Assembly (NCBI RefSeq): GCF_026339955.1
Contig: NZ_JAPEPW010000007.1
Coordinates: forward strand, 1 to 64,000
Direction: 5' to 3'
Length of the DNA stretch: 64,000 bases
DNA from: Streptomyces sp. NBC_01549
Lineage (GTDB): Bacteria; Actinomycetota; Actinomycetes; Streptomycetales; Streptomycetaceae
Shown here: one piece after another, positions 1 through 7,449 of the stretch
Numbering within the stretch: position 1 is the stretch's first letter
How the letters are laid out: every line of letters starts with the position of its first letter
Position numbers and translations under genes: made by a program
The notes under the pieces: generated by a model
Told to the model about the DNA's origin: nothing
What the model saw: the letters and a program-made list of their open reading frames with translations, nothing else
The model's database searches: none

Positions 1-906
1 CGAACACCGGAAGGAGTACATGCGACATGCCGCAGCCCACACACCTCGACCGCCGAGGACGCACCACCACCGGCCCGCCGGAAGCGTCACGCAATACACG
101 CGAGCGCGCCCACCCCCACGGCCGCAACACGCCCGAGCAATCAGGACAAACCAACTCGCCCCTCACCAGGCGAACCTCCACCCGCGCCGGGTCGACCTCT
201 ACCGTGAGCACAGCGCCTCCGCGCGCTACACGGCCCTCCCGGCGCTCGGCCAAGAGATACCGGGAGGGCCTTTCACATGCCCCTCGTCGGCAAGGTGCCG
301 CCCCAAATCTGCACCTCTTCGTCGGCAGGCACGCTTACCGATCTTGTCGGCGCAAAGCTGCCCAAAGTGCCGCACTCGTAGGCATTTTCAATGACGTCTA
401 ACACCCGCCTCGTACGTCCTCGGCCGCCCGCGCGGGATGAGGCGCGACCACCGCCCCGGCCCCGGAGCCGACCGGGGTCATCGATGGACCCAGCAGCGCA
501 CTGGCGGCACTGGCCGTCACGGCAACGGATCCGAGTACGCCGTACATGAACGCTCCCCATCTCGACAAGGAACAGACGGGCGGCGAGCCGGCGCTCCCGG
601 CCCGGTTGCCGCCGCCCGCATCACCTCACCACGCCCCGCTGCCGATGCCCCGCCGGCACGTACGCGCGTTCGGGTGAGCCCGCGTCCGGAGCGGGTCGCG
701 CCGCCGCCCGCCAGTCTCACAAAGCGGCTTCGGGCACTGAAGTGAAGAGGCCGCCGAGCCGGGACTCAGCCTGCTCCACGGCTCCGCCGCCCGCGCCGTG
801 GATGCGGTGACGGATTCGGCCAACTAGCCTCTCTCTAAGGCCAGTTGGGCCGTTCTTGTGTGCTCGCGGGTCGACACGCTTCGGTGGGCGGCTGATACGT
901 TGAACC
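1..906. other. Region without a convincing gene
   Basis: Several frames are open here, but all read as low-complexity Arg/Pro/Thr/His-rich sequence without a recognisable domain. A good Shine-Dalgarno-like aaggag at 11-16 precedes ATGs at 20 and 27, yet neither frame has the third-position GC pattern of the neighbouring genes. A terminator-like hairpin lies at 232-273. The last 100 bases before 907 presumably hold the promoter of the exporter gene. Confidence 0.5.
232..273 (+). terminator. Terminator-like hairpin
   Basis: A perfect 11-bp inverted repeat (ggccctcccgg at 232-242, ccgggagggcc at 260-270) with a 17-nt loop is followed by ttt. This is the usual form of an intrinsic terminator in high-GC actinomycetes. 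It suggests that a plus-strand transcript entering from the left ends here. Confidence 0.55.
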
Positions 907-2220
907 GTGGCCCAACACGACGGACGGACAGCCGATCCACAAGGGCCGGAGCCCACCCCGCTGTGGCGGAACCGGGACTACAACATCTGGTGGTCCGGGG
1001 TGGCGGTGTCGAGGCTGGGCACCAGTGTTTCCACCTTGGCGTTCCCGTTGCTGGTGCTGGCTTCCACCGGGTCCGCCGCCGCTGCCGGGGGTGTCGGTAC
1101 CTGCGGCAGTGTCGGTCTGGTGGCCGGTCTGCTGCCCGCGGGGGTGGCCGCCGACCGCTATCCGAGACGTGCTCTGCTGATCGGGTCCTCACTGGTCCAA
1201 CTGGCCGCCATGGGTGTCGTCTTCGGGATCGTGGCCGCCGGGCGCCTGTGGCTGCCGCTGATCGCGGTTGTGGCGCTGGTGCAGGGCCTGGCGTCGGCGG
1301 CGTTCGCCGGCGCGGCGGCACCGCTGGTGAAACGCATCGTCCCCGCGTCACAGGTCAGGACCGCCTTCGCCCGGGTCGAGGCACGTGACTACGGTGCCCA
1401 GCTGGCCGGAGCACCGCTCGGCGGGGCGCTGTTCTCATGGGCGCGCTGGGCACCGTTCCTCGTGGACGCCCTGTCTTTCGGGGCCGTCGCCCTCGCCTGC
1501 CTGTTCCTGCGCACCCCCCTGGGACCCGACGCCATCGAGCGGTCCGCCGGCCGCCCTGCGCTGCGCCGCGACCTGGGCGCGGGGCTGGCGTTCATCCGGG
1601 GCAGCGCGTTCCTGCGGTACGCACTGCTGTGGATGGCGCTGATGAACCTGTTCTTCACCGGAATCGGTTTCATGTTCATCGTCACGTTGCGGCACCACGG
1701 CGCGTCGCCCTCGCAGATCGGCGCGGCCGAGTCGATCGCCACCGCGTGCGGCCTCGGCGGCGCGCTCGCCGCCGGATGGGTCGTGCGACGCCTCTCCGGC
1801 TACCGGATCATCCTGATCGTCTCCTGGATGGTCGCCGCGGGCGTCGGCGGGATCGTGCTGCTGGCGTCCCGGCCGTGGCTGGCGGCCCTGTGTCTGGGTG
1901 CGAGCATCCTCTTCGTGACTCCGCTGAACGTCGTGTTCGCCAGCGGCATGGTGGCGATGGTTCCGGACGCGATGACCGCACGCGTCATGACATCGGCGAA
2001 CATGGCCTCGCAGTCGTGCGGCTGGCTCGCCCCGGTGGTGTGCGGCGCGCTGGCGGACGGTCTCGGAGTCCAGGTCCCTCTGATCGCCATCGCCGTCGGC
2101 CTGGCGGTGCTGGCGGTCGCCAACCATGTCGTGCCGGTCGTACGCCAGTTGGGCGAACCGCCGGAGGGCGGCGGGGAATCGGAGTCCCGCGCCGACCCGG
2201 ACGGACAGACCGTCCTGTGA
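907..2220 (+). CDS. MFS exporter, 12-TM type
   Basis: A 437-aa major facilitator with about twelve hydrophobic segments, of the EntS/MFS_3-like exporter type. The N-terminal stretch NRDYNIWWSG leads into TM1. A Gly/Ala-rich TM2 is followed by the cytoplasmic loop AADRYPRRALL, the MFS loop 2-3 signature. The start is GTG at 907. The gene converges on the RiPP operon, whose last gene ends 30 bp away at 2251, so it is not cotranscribed with it but is well placed to export or give immunity to the peptide. Family assignment is secure. The substrate is unknown, and the link to the peptide is inferred from position only. Confidence 0.85.
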   Translation: MAQHDGRTADPQGPEPTPLWRNRDYNIWWSGVAVSRLGTSVSTLAFPLLVLASTGSAAAAGGVGTCGSVGLVAGLLPAGVAADRYPRRALLIGSSLVQLAAMGVVFGIVAAGRLWLPLIAVVALVQGLASAAFAGAAAPLVKRIVPASQVRTAFARVEARDYGAQLAGAPLGGALFSWARWAPFLVDALSFGAVALACLFLRTPLGPDAIERSAGRPALRRDLGAGLAFIRGSAFLRYALLWMALMNLFFTGIGFMFIVTLRHHGASPSQIGAAESIATACGLGGALAAGWVVRRLSGYRIILIVSWMVAAGVGGIVLLASRPWLAALCLGASILFVTPLNVVFASGMVAMVPDAMTARVMTSANMASQSCGWLAPVVCGALADGLGVQVPLIAIAVGLAVLAVANHVVPVVRQLGEPPEGGGESESRADPDGQTVL

Positions 2221-2250
2221 GACGGGCCGCCGGCCCGGGGCTCGGCGGCG

Positions 2251-3033
2251 TCACCCGGCGGCGGACGCTCCCACGACCAGGCAGGTGTAGTCCACGCCGA
2301 TCTCGCCGCCCTCCTCGGCGTCGAGGAAGGCGGCCACCTCGCCCAGCAGCCGCCGCCGCAGCGCCTCGGGCAGGGCGAGGTGGCGGCTCTCGGTGGCCAG
2401 CAGTTCGCAGAACTGCCGGGAGGTGAGGCGGGTCTGCCAGGGCACGGCGATCCTGGTCACGTGCCGGAATCCGTGGGATCGCAGTTCCTCGGCGTAGTCG
2501 TCGAGGTCGGACTCCGACAGGGAGACCCGGCCGCCCGGCCCGGCCGGCAGGCCGCCGGGGAGGACAGCGGCATAGACCTCGTTGAGACGGGGCGCGTCGC
2601 GCAGCGCGTAGGAGCCGAAGTTCCAGGCGAGCAGGATCCGGCCGGTCGCGCCGAGGCACCGCGCTGCCTTCTGTGTCCGTTGTCCGGGGCGCAGCCAGTG
2701 CCAGGCCTGGCCGCACGCCACCAGGTCGAACCGCCTGCCGTCCGGCTCCCATGTCTCGAACGCGCCGACCTCGACCGCCAGCCCGCCCGCCGAGGCGACC
2801 TCCGCCATCCGTGGGTCCGGCTCGACCCCGGTGACCTCGTGGCCGAGCGTCGTCAGCGCGGCCGCGAGCTTGCCGGTTCCGCATCCGATGTCGAGTGCGG
2901 TGCCCGGCGGGCCGGCGCCCAGGGCGGCCAGGGTCCCGGTGAGGGCTTCGAGGGGGTAGCCGGGGCGCAGTCGGTCGTAGTCGTGCGCGCGGGCGCCGAA
3001 GCTGGTGGGTGCCCACGCCGCTCGGTCCGTCAC
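2251..3033 (-). CDS. Class I SAM-dependent methyltransferase
   Basis: A 260-aa Rossmann-fold methyltransferase. SAM-binding motif I is LDIGCGTGKLA near residue 45, followed by an acidic motif II in VTGVEPDPRM and by ACGQAWHWL, typical of the UbiE/Methyltransf_11 group. The start is GTG at 3033, whose GTGA overlaps the stop of the HTTM gene upstream, so the two are translationally coupled. It is the last gene of the seven-gene minus-strand series that begins with the precursor peptides. A role in N-, O- or C-terminal methylation of the peptide is plausible but inferred. The fold is certain and the substrate is not. Confidence 0.85.
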   Translation of the reverse strand: MTDRAAWAPTSFGARAHDYDRLRPGYPLEALTGTLAALGAGPPGTALDIGCGTGKLAAALTTLGHEVTGVEPDPRMAEVASAGGLAVEVGAFETWEPDGRRFDLVACGQAWHWLRPGQRTQKAARCLGATGRILLAWNFGSYALRDAPRLNEVYAAVLPGGLPAGPGGRVSLSESDLDDYAEELRSHGFRHVTRIAVPWQTRLTSRQFCELLATESRHLALPEALRRRLLGEVAAFLDAEEGGEIGVDYTCLVVGASAAG

Positions 3034-3971
3034 ATCAGTCCTCCGATCAGGGTCACGAACGTGTGCTGCGGGAGGAAGAGCACATAGGTGCCCACCGAGG
3101 CGAGGCTGAAGGGGACGAGGCGTTTGGGCAGCAGTGCGGTGAAGGCGGCGTGCGTGAGCAGGCCGAGAAGTGCGCCCGCCGGCCAGGTGGCCGGGAAGAT
3201 CAGCAGGAGAGGGAGCACGGCCTCCACGGCGATCGTCACCAGTGAGGGCAGGAGCCAGCGGCGGGCGGCGAGCGCGGGGTCGGCGGTGGCGAAACGGCGC
3301 GTGAACCAGTCGGGGAAATAGTATTCGCGCCGCCCCGGGGGCAGTTCGTCGCGCAGCGAGACCAGTTGCTCGAACATCTTCTGCAGAGCGTCCCCGCTGG
3401 TGAACTGGCGGGAGGCGGCCTTGAACCAGGCGCTGCTCCAGTACACCTGGAACATCAGCACGACGGCGGCGGCCTGCGGCCAGGAGGGTCCTGTCGGGGC
3501 CCGCGCGGGATCGAAGAACGCGGCCGGGGACGGGGCGTCCAGCAGCGACTGCAGGCTCAGATAGGCATCGGCCCCGGAGGCGAAGACGAAGGGGACGCAC
3601 ATCATGCCCAGGAAGAGGGTGTTGAACTTGCGGTCGAAGGTGAACTCGAACATGCACCAGGCGGCCACGACTGCCGCGGCGAGCGGGGTGAGCACCCCCG
3701 CCAGCAGACACAGCACCGCCAGGGCCCGGGCGGCGTAGAAGACCTTGAACGCCGTGGGGCTCAGCAGCACCTTGACGGCCATGTCGTCCTGCTCGTACCG
3801 CCAGCGCACCAGTGACTTGGGGTGGAGGTCGAAGAACCGCGCCATGCCGTAGACGTGGTCGGCGGTGATCTTCCACAGCAGGGCGGCTGCCAGGATCAGG
3901 CGGAAGCAGCACAGCGCCGGTCCGGACGCCGTGCCGTGGACCGGGAAAGCGGTCGCCAACAGGTCATGCAC
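3030..3971 (-). CDS. HTTM-domain (gamma-carboxylase-like / SdpB-like) membrane protein
   Basis: A 313-aa polytopic membrane protein of the HTTM family, related to the membrane part of vitamin K-dependent gamma-carboxylase and to SdpB of the sporulation-delaying peptide system. Visible features are FRLILAAALLWK in the first helix, MFEFTFDRKFNTLFLGMM, a Tyr/Trp-rich segment (FQVYWSSAWFK), and YYFPDWFTRR in a loop. The start is GTG at 3971, because the ATG at 3967 is out of frame. It overlaps the upstream gene by 8 bp and the methyltransferase by 4 bp. In Bacillus, SdpA and SdpB together mature the SdpC toxin. Here a small membrane protein also precedes the HTTM protein, so a similar two-protein maturation step is a reasonable but untested inference. 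Confidence 0.75.
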   Translation of the reverse strand: MHDLLATAFPVHGTASGPALCCFRLILAAALLWKITADHVYGMARFFDLHPKSLVRWRYEQDDMAVKVLLSPTAFKVFYAARALAVLCLLAGVLTPLAAAVVAAWCMFEFTFDRKFNTLFLGMMCVPFVFASGADAYLSLQSLLDAPSPAAFFDPARAPTGPSWPQAAAVVLMFQVYWSSAWFKAASRQFTSGDALQKMFEQLVSLRDELPPGRREYYFPDWFTRRFATADPALAARRWLLPSLVTIAVEAVLPLLLIFPATWPAGALLGLLTHAAFTALLPKRLVPFSLASVGTYVLFLPQHTFVTLIGGLM

Positions 3972-4305
3972 GCACGACCCTGCCGTTTCTGACCGCGATC
4001 CTGATGTGGCCGAAAGGCACCAGGAGTACGCCGTCCCCGACCACACGCAGGCCGTGTTCCTCATCGAGGTAGCGCACCAGCGAGGCGAGCGCGTCCGGGG
4101 AGCCGAAGTGGTCCTGGCGCAGTTCGTACTCCCAGGGGCAGACGGGCCGCCCGTCGCGTACGTCGTGCAGCCGGGCGCGGTAGCCGCCGACGTGGGAGAA
4201 CATCGCCCAGGAGCCGAAGGACCCCGGCGCGGTGAAGAACCCGCGCCACACCAGCCAGGCCACGGCCCCGCAGGCGAGGACCGCGGCCGCGACGTCATTG
4301 ACCAT
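3964..4305 (-). CDS. Small membrane-anchored protein, SdpA-like position
   Basis: A 113-aa protein with one N-terminal hydrophobic helix (about residues 4-20), then GFFTAPGSFGSWAMFSHVGG and a soluble, charged C-terminal part. The start ATG at 4305 has aaggag upstream. Its end overlaps the HTTM gene by 8 bp. A short one-helix protein ahead of an HTTM protein recalls SdpA/SdpB and HTTM/DUF5819 pairs, and the WAMFS stretch resembles the W-x-MF core seen in HTTM partner proteins. I cannot assign a family with certainty. Confidence 0.65.
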   Translation of the reverse strand: MVNDVAAAVLACGAVAWLVWRGFFTAPGSFGSWAMFSHVGGYRARLHDVRDGRPVCPWEYELRQDHFGSPDALASLVRYLDEEHGLRVVGDGVLLVPFGHIRIAVRNGRVVRA

Positions 4306-4348
4306 GCCGGCTCCTTAGGGAGGTCGGGTCAGCAGGTGGGGGCACCGG

Positions 4349-4939
4349 TCACAGGACCATGGACGGGACGGGCCACCGGTCGATGAGGCAGGGAGCCCAC
4401 CAGTCGAGGCCGCCGAAGTCCAGCACGAGGTGCTCGGCGCGCAGTGCCACGAGGACATCGGGATCGACCCCGCTCACCTGCTGCTGCTCCAGCAGGGCCA
4501 CTGCTTGCAGGTATGCGGGCTGGAGCAGGTTGAACCGTTGCAGCACTCCGTCCCGCCGGTCGCGGATCTGTACGAAGCCGGGGCCTCGGCGCCAGACGCA
4601 GCGGCCGATGTAGAACCGGTTGCGCCACTCGGTGAGACGTTCGGCCGACCGGGCGCCGTCGAGGGAGGCGGGTGGCTGAAGGTGTGTCAGGTCGCGTGCG
4701 GTCAGGGCCGGATCGGCGCGCCGGCCTGCCCGCAGTTGCCAGCGCACCAGCAGGCCGCGGGCGGTGGCGACCCGGACGAAGTCGAGGGCGCGCAGATCGC
4801 GGGGGGTGGGCGAGCTCAGGTTGACGGGCTCGTGGAGTTCGGCGTAGCGCACGCCGCGCGCGTACAGGTCGTGCACTTGACGCGTGGGCAGCGAGCCGTT
4901 CGAGGTGGTGGACGGCGGGGTCAGGAGATCGTCACGCAT
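4349..4939 (-). CDS. DUF5825 family RiPP-associated protein
   Basis: A 196-aa protein matching the DUF5825 pattern: an N-terminal helical part with the HDLYARGVRYAEL segment, a middle LLVRWQLRAGR, then RFYIGRCVWRRGPGFVQIRD, and a C-terminal DFGGLDWWAP. I know this family mainly as the immediate neighbour of RiPP radical SAM C-methyltransferases in Streptomyces, where it may act as a partner or recognition subunit. No catalytic motif is obvious. The ATG at 4939 overlaps the end of the radical SAM gene by 19 bp, which implies coupling. A longer in-frame start further up is unlikely because it would sit deep inside that gene. Confidence 0.75.
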   Translation of the reverse strand: MRDDLLTPPSTTSNGSLPTRQVHDLYARGVRYAELHEPVNLSSPTPRDLRALDFVRVATARGLLVRWQLRAGRRADPALTARDLTHLQPPASLDGARSAERLTEWRNRFYIGRCVWRRGPGFVQIRDRRDGVLQRFNLLQPAYLQAVALLEQQQVSGVDPDVLVALRAEHLVLDFGGLDWWAPCLIDRWPVPSMVL

Positions 4940-6846
4940 GTGGGCTCCTCGGCCAGTTCCAGGGCCAGCTCGGGTCCGCCGCTCTGCGAGTCGCGCCGGA
5001 TGCGGCACAGCAACTGGTTCTCGTCCTCGGTGGCGAGGTGGACGGCACGGTCGGCCTCGACGAAGATCAGTCCCTGTCGTCGCCAGTCGCCCAGCAGGGC
5101 CTCGACGCGGTTCTCGTCCCAGGCGTGGCCGGCCTGGGCCGTGCGGCGTACCAGTTGAGCGACGGACCTGGGGTCGTGCAGGGCGCGGAACAGTTCGGCC
5201 TCGACGGGGTCCTCCAGGGCCATGGACCGCCAGGAGAAGCCCGGCCGGGAGTTGGTGAGCGTGATGCGGTCACCGAGGTCGACGTAGGACAGGCTGCTGC
5301 GGATGTAGTTGTCGGCCCACTCCTGAAGGGCTTCGGCGAGCCGTTCGGCGAGCTTGCGGTCGATACCCTGGGCGGGAGTGTCGAACAGGTAGGCGAGATC
5401 GGCCAGTTCGGCCTCCGGGAGGTCATAGGTGATCTGGTACTGCGAGTTCGGGCGCCGGTCGGCGAAGCCCAGCTCGGGGCGGTCGAAGTAGGGGCTGAAA
5501 CGCTCCAGCGCGATCCTGTTCGCTCCGGTGCTGGGGTGGAGGTGGTGCAGGGCCGGAAACTGCTCGATGAGGGGCAGGTAGTCGTCCTGGGTCTCACCCG
5601 GGAACCCGTACAGGTAGTTCCACGCCACCGACAGCCCGTGGGTCTCGGCGTCCCGGAGGAAGCGGATGTTGTGGGTGCCGCTCACGCCCTTGTCCATGAT
5701 CTTCAGCACGCGGCTGCTGAGGCTCTCGATGCCCGGCTGGACGCTGACCACACCCGCCGCACGCATCTGGGCGATCTGCGGCAGCTTCATGTTCGACTTG
5801 ACCTCGTACTGGATGCGCAGGTCGAAGGGGGCCTCGGCGAGCTTGTCCAGGACGGAGTCGAGGTAGGACATCTCCAGGATGTTGTCCACGGCGTAGAAGT
5901 CCAGCACATGGTGGCGCCCGGCGAGCGTGAGGATCTCCTCCAGATAGGTGTGCGGGCTCTTGCTGCGGAAGGTCATCGCCGAACCGTTGAGTCCGCAGAA
6001 CGTGCAGTGGTGCTTCTCGCCCCACCAGCAGCCGCGCGCGCCCTCGACCACGAGCACCGGCTCGTACCAGGACTGCACGCGCGAGCGCCTGAGGCGCTCG
6101 AAGTAGGCGTCGAAGTCGGGCGCGGGGATCTCGGACGGCGCCAGGAGCCGCTCGGTGGACGGGTTGCTCACGCTGGCGCTGCCGTCGCGCCGGCACAGGC
6201 CGGGTATGTGCGAGGTCTCCGGCTCGCCGTCGGCGCGAAGGGCCTCGACAAGTTGTGGGAACGTCCGCTCCGCCTCGCCGCGTACGACGTAGTCGAGGAA
6301 GTCGAAGTTGCGGTGCAGCGCCTCCCCTTGCGGACCGTCGCAGTTGGCTCCGCCCATGACGGTCGTCGTGCCGGGGGCCAGTTCCTTGATCCGGCGCAGC
6401 AGTGCCAGTGACGCCACGTTCTGCTGGAACGTCGAGGTCGCGCCCACGAGATCGGGACCGTCGGCGACTATCTGCCGTGCGGTGGCTTCAATGAAATCGG
6501 GAACGATCCGGTGCAGTCGCAGACATGTCTCCAACTGGTTGTCCGTGATCTTTCCCTTCAATCCGGCGGTGAACTCGTCGACCCGCCACGAAGGGTCCTT
6601 GTAGAGGGCGGAAGAGAACACCCAGTCGCCGCATCCCAGGAAATAGCTGTGCAGGGAGAAAAAGCTGAACTCCGGGGATCCGAGTCCTCCTTGCTGGTCC
6701 ATCCAGTCGGCGAACTCGATGTTGGCGTAGACGGTCTTCGTCTCGATGTCCGGGAATGTGTCCGCGATCCTTCGCGAAAGGATCCCGAGTGCGAGCGAGG
6801 GGGTTGCTGTCGTGGCCCACGGCATGCAGACCAGCGTGATCTTCAT
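4921..6846 (-). CDS. B12-binding radical SAM RiPP C-methyltransferase
   Basis: A 641-aa enzyme of the RiPP maturation radical SAM C-methyltransferase family (rSAM_ocin type). An N-terminal cobalamin-binding Rossmann domain (about 1-230; LVCMPWATTATPSLALGIL, VMGGANCDGP) precedes the radical SAM barrel. The cluster motif GCWWGEKHHCTFCGLNG has its three Cys near residues 272, 280 and 283, in a C-x7-C-x2-C spacing typical of this family. A C-terminal region of about 150 aa ending in a winged-helix-like segment could be a peptide-recognition element. Such enzymes methylate unactivated carbons in precursor peptides. ATG at 6846 has ggaggg just upstream. It follows precursor A by 72 bp and overlaps DUF5825. 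Function class is secure. The methylated residues are unknown. Confidence 0.93.
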   Translation of the reverse strand: MKITLVCMPWATTATPSLALGILSRRIADTFPDIETKTVYANIEFADWMDQQGGLGSPEFSFFSLHSYFLGCGDWVFSSALYKDPSWRVDEFTAGLKGKITDNQLETCLRLHRIVPDFIEATARQIVADGPDLVGATSTFQQNVASLALLRRIKELAPGTTTVMGGANCDGPQGEALHRNFDFLDYVVRGEAERTFPQLVEALRADGEPETSHIPGLCRRDGSASVSNPSTERLLAPSEIPAPDFDAYFERLRRSRVQSWYEPVLVVEGARGCWWGEKHHCTFCGLNGSAMTFRSKSPHTYLEEILTLAGRHHVLDFYAVDNILEMSYLDSVLDKLAEAPFDLRIQYEVKSNMKLPQIAQMRAAGVVSVQPGIESLSSRVLKIMDKGVSGTHNIRFLRDAETHGLSVAWNYLYGFPGETQDDYLPLIEQFPALHHLHPSTGANRIALERFSPYFDRPELGFADRRPNSQYQITYDLPEAELADLAYLFDTPAQGIDRKLAERLAEALQEWADNYIRSSLSYVDLGDRITLTNSRPGFSWRSMALEDPVEAELFRALHDPRSVAQLVRRTAQAGHAWDENRVEALLGDWRRQGLIFVEADRAVHLATEDENQLLCRIRRDSQSGGPELALELAEEPTCVTIS

Positions 6847-6918
6847 ATGCCCTCCGGCGTGAGCCCGTGTCTCCCGGGCGGAAGCACGGAGCAAGGCTTG
6901 GAAGCGAGGCCGCGCTGG

Positions 6919-7014
6919 TCAGAAGCTGACTACCACCATCACCGATATCACCGTAGAATCGACGTCTTTACGGTTTTCCATCTGCGGGTCGTTGTGCACA
7001 ACGGTCTTCTCCAT
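6919..7014 (-). CDS. RiPP precursor peptide A (31 aa)
   Basis: A short gene encoding a 31-aa peptide. The leader MEKTVVHNDPQMENRK is charged, and the C-terminal part STVISVMVVVSF is Val/Ser-rich and ends in Ser-Phe before TGA. A strong ribosome site (gggggaggag, just upstream of the ATG at 7014) supports translation. It is paralogous to the peptide at 7197-7283: both start MEKTVV-x-NDPQ and end in V-x-x-S-F or V-x-S-F, and both have the same upstream box, cgctcgatgg on the plus strand. It lies 72 bp ahead of the radical SAM enzyme. The role as substrate of that enzyme is inferred from position, size, duplication and sequence. The Val-rich C-terminus suits C-methylation. Confidence 0.85.
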   Translation of the reverse strand: MEKTVVHNDPQMENRKDVDSTVISVMVVVSF

Positions 7015-7109
7015 GGCGCTCCTCCCCCCGGCCGCTCGATGGTGACAGGGCGGGCATGGCATTCGGCTCGCCCCGACGAGGTGACCCTGCCATGCCGATG
7101 TTCTTTGAA

Positions 7110-7150
7110 CGCTTCCGGTGCGACCGGATCTTCCGGTTGCGCCGGAAGCG
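7110..7150 (-). promoter_or_regulatory. Long hairpin between the two precursor genes
   Basis: Near-perfect 18-bp arms (7110-7127 and 7133-7150, cttccggtgcgaccgg facing ccggttgcgccggaag) enclose a 5-nt loop atctt. There is no T-run on either side, so it is not a classic terminator. In the minus-strand transcript it lies after precursor B and before precursor A. It could limit read-through into the enzyme genes, or stabilise the precursor B message at its 3' end, giving more peptide than enzyme. Confidence 0.65.
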
Positions 7151-7196
7151 TCTGAAAGACCCCCCGGAAATCCGGCCGGGTTCCTTCCGGACAGCG

Positions 7197-7283
7197 TCAG
7201 AAACTGACGCCGACGCTCACTGTCACCAGCGCGGAATCCGGATCGTCGATCTGCGGGTCGTTCTCCACGACGGTCTTCTCCAT
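7197..7283 (-). CDS. RiPP precursor peptide B (28 aa)
   Basis: A 28-aa peptide with leader MEKTVVENDPQIDDP and C-terminal SALVTVSVGVSF. Seven of the last nine residues alternate Val with Ser, Gly or Thr, a beta-strand-prone pattern. The true start is the ATG at 7283 after ggaggggaggga. The longer open frame up to 7406 has no comparable ribosome site. It is the first gene after the SARP regulator on the same strand and a clear paralogue of precursor A, with the conserved leader MEKTVV-x-NDPQ and tail SF. The conserved N-terminus is probably the recognition leader and the variable Val-rich tail the core, but no cleavage motif such as GG is visible, so processing is unknown. Confidence 0.87.
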   Translation of the reverse strand: MEKTVVENDPQIDDPDSALVTVSVGVSF

Positions 7284-7449
7284 GATGTTCCCTCCCCTCC
7301 GCTGCTCGATGGAACCGGCACTCGAAAGGTGCGAAAACAGCGCCAGCACGTCGTAACTCTCCGAGAGTGTGGCGGGCGCGGAACGGCCTGTCGTGCCCTG
7401 TTCCACTCAGCGGAACCGAAGGCCCGAAACGGCCGGTCCGCTGCCCGGC
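7284..7449 (-). promoter_or_regulatory. Upstream region of the RiPP operon
   Basis: This 166-bp stretch lies between the SARP gene and precursor B. On the minus strand it holds two TCGAG-type elements (plus-strand ctcga at 7305-7309 and 7321-7325) 16 bp apart and a small palindrome ctctccgagag near 7358-7368. SARP regulators usually bind short direct repeats overlapping the -35 region, so this is the likely control site. The ctcgatgg element is repeated at the same distance ahead of precursor A (near 7032). Exact promoter boxes are not identifiable. Confidence 0.4.

Noticed and set aside
20..401. Two overlapping open frames near the left edge with a good ribosome site
   Set aside because: Both products are low-complexity Arg/Pro/Thr-rich without domain or matching codon bias, and a terminator-like hairpin lies inside them.
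7284..7406. Longer N-terminus for precursor B starting at 7406
   Set aside because: The extra 41 residues are not conserved in precursor A, and the strong ribosome site sits directly before the internal ATG at 7283.
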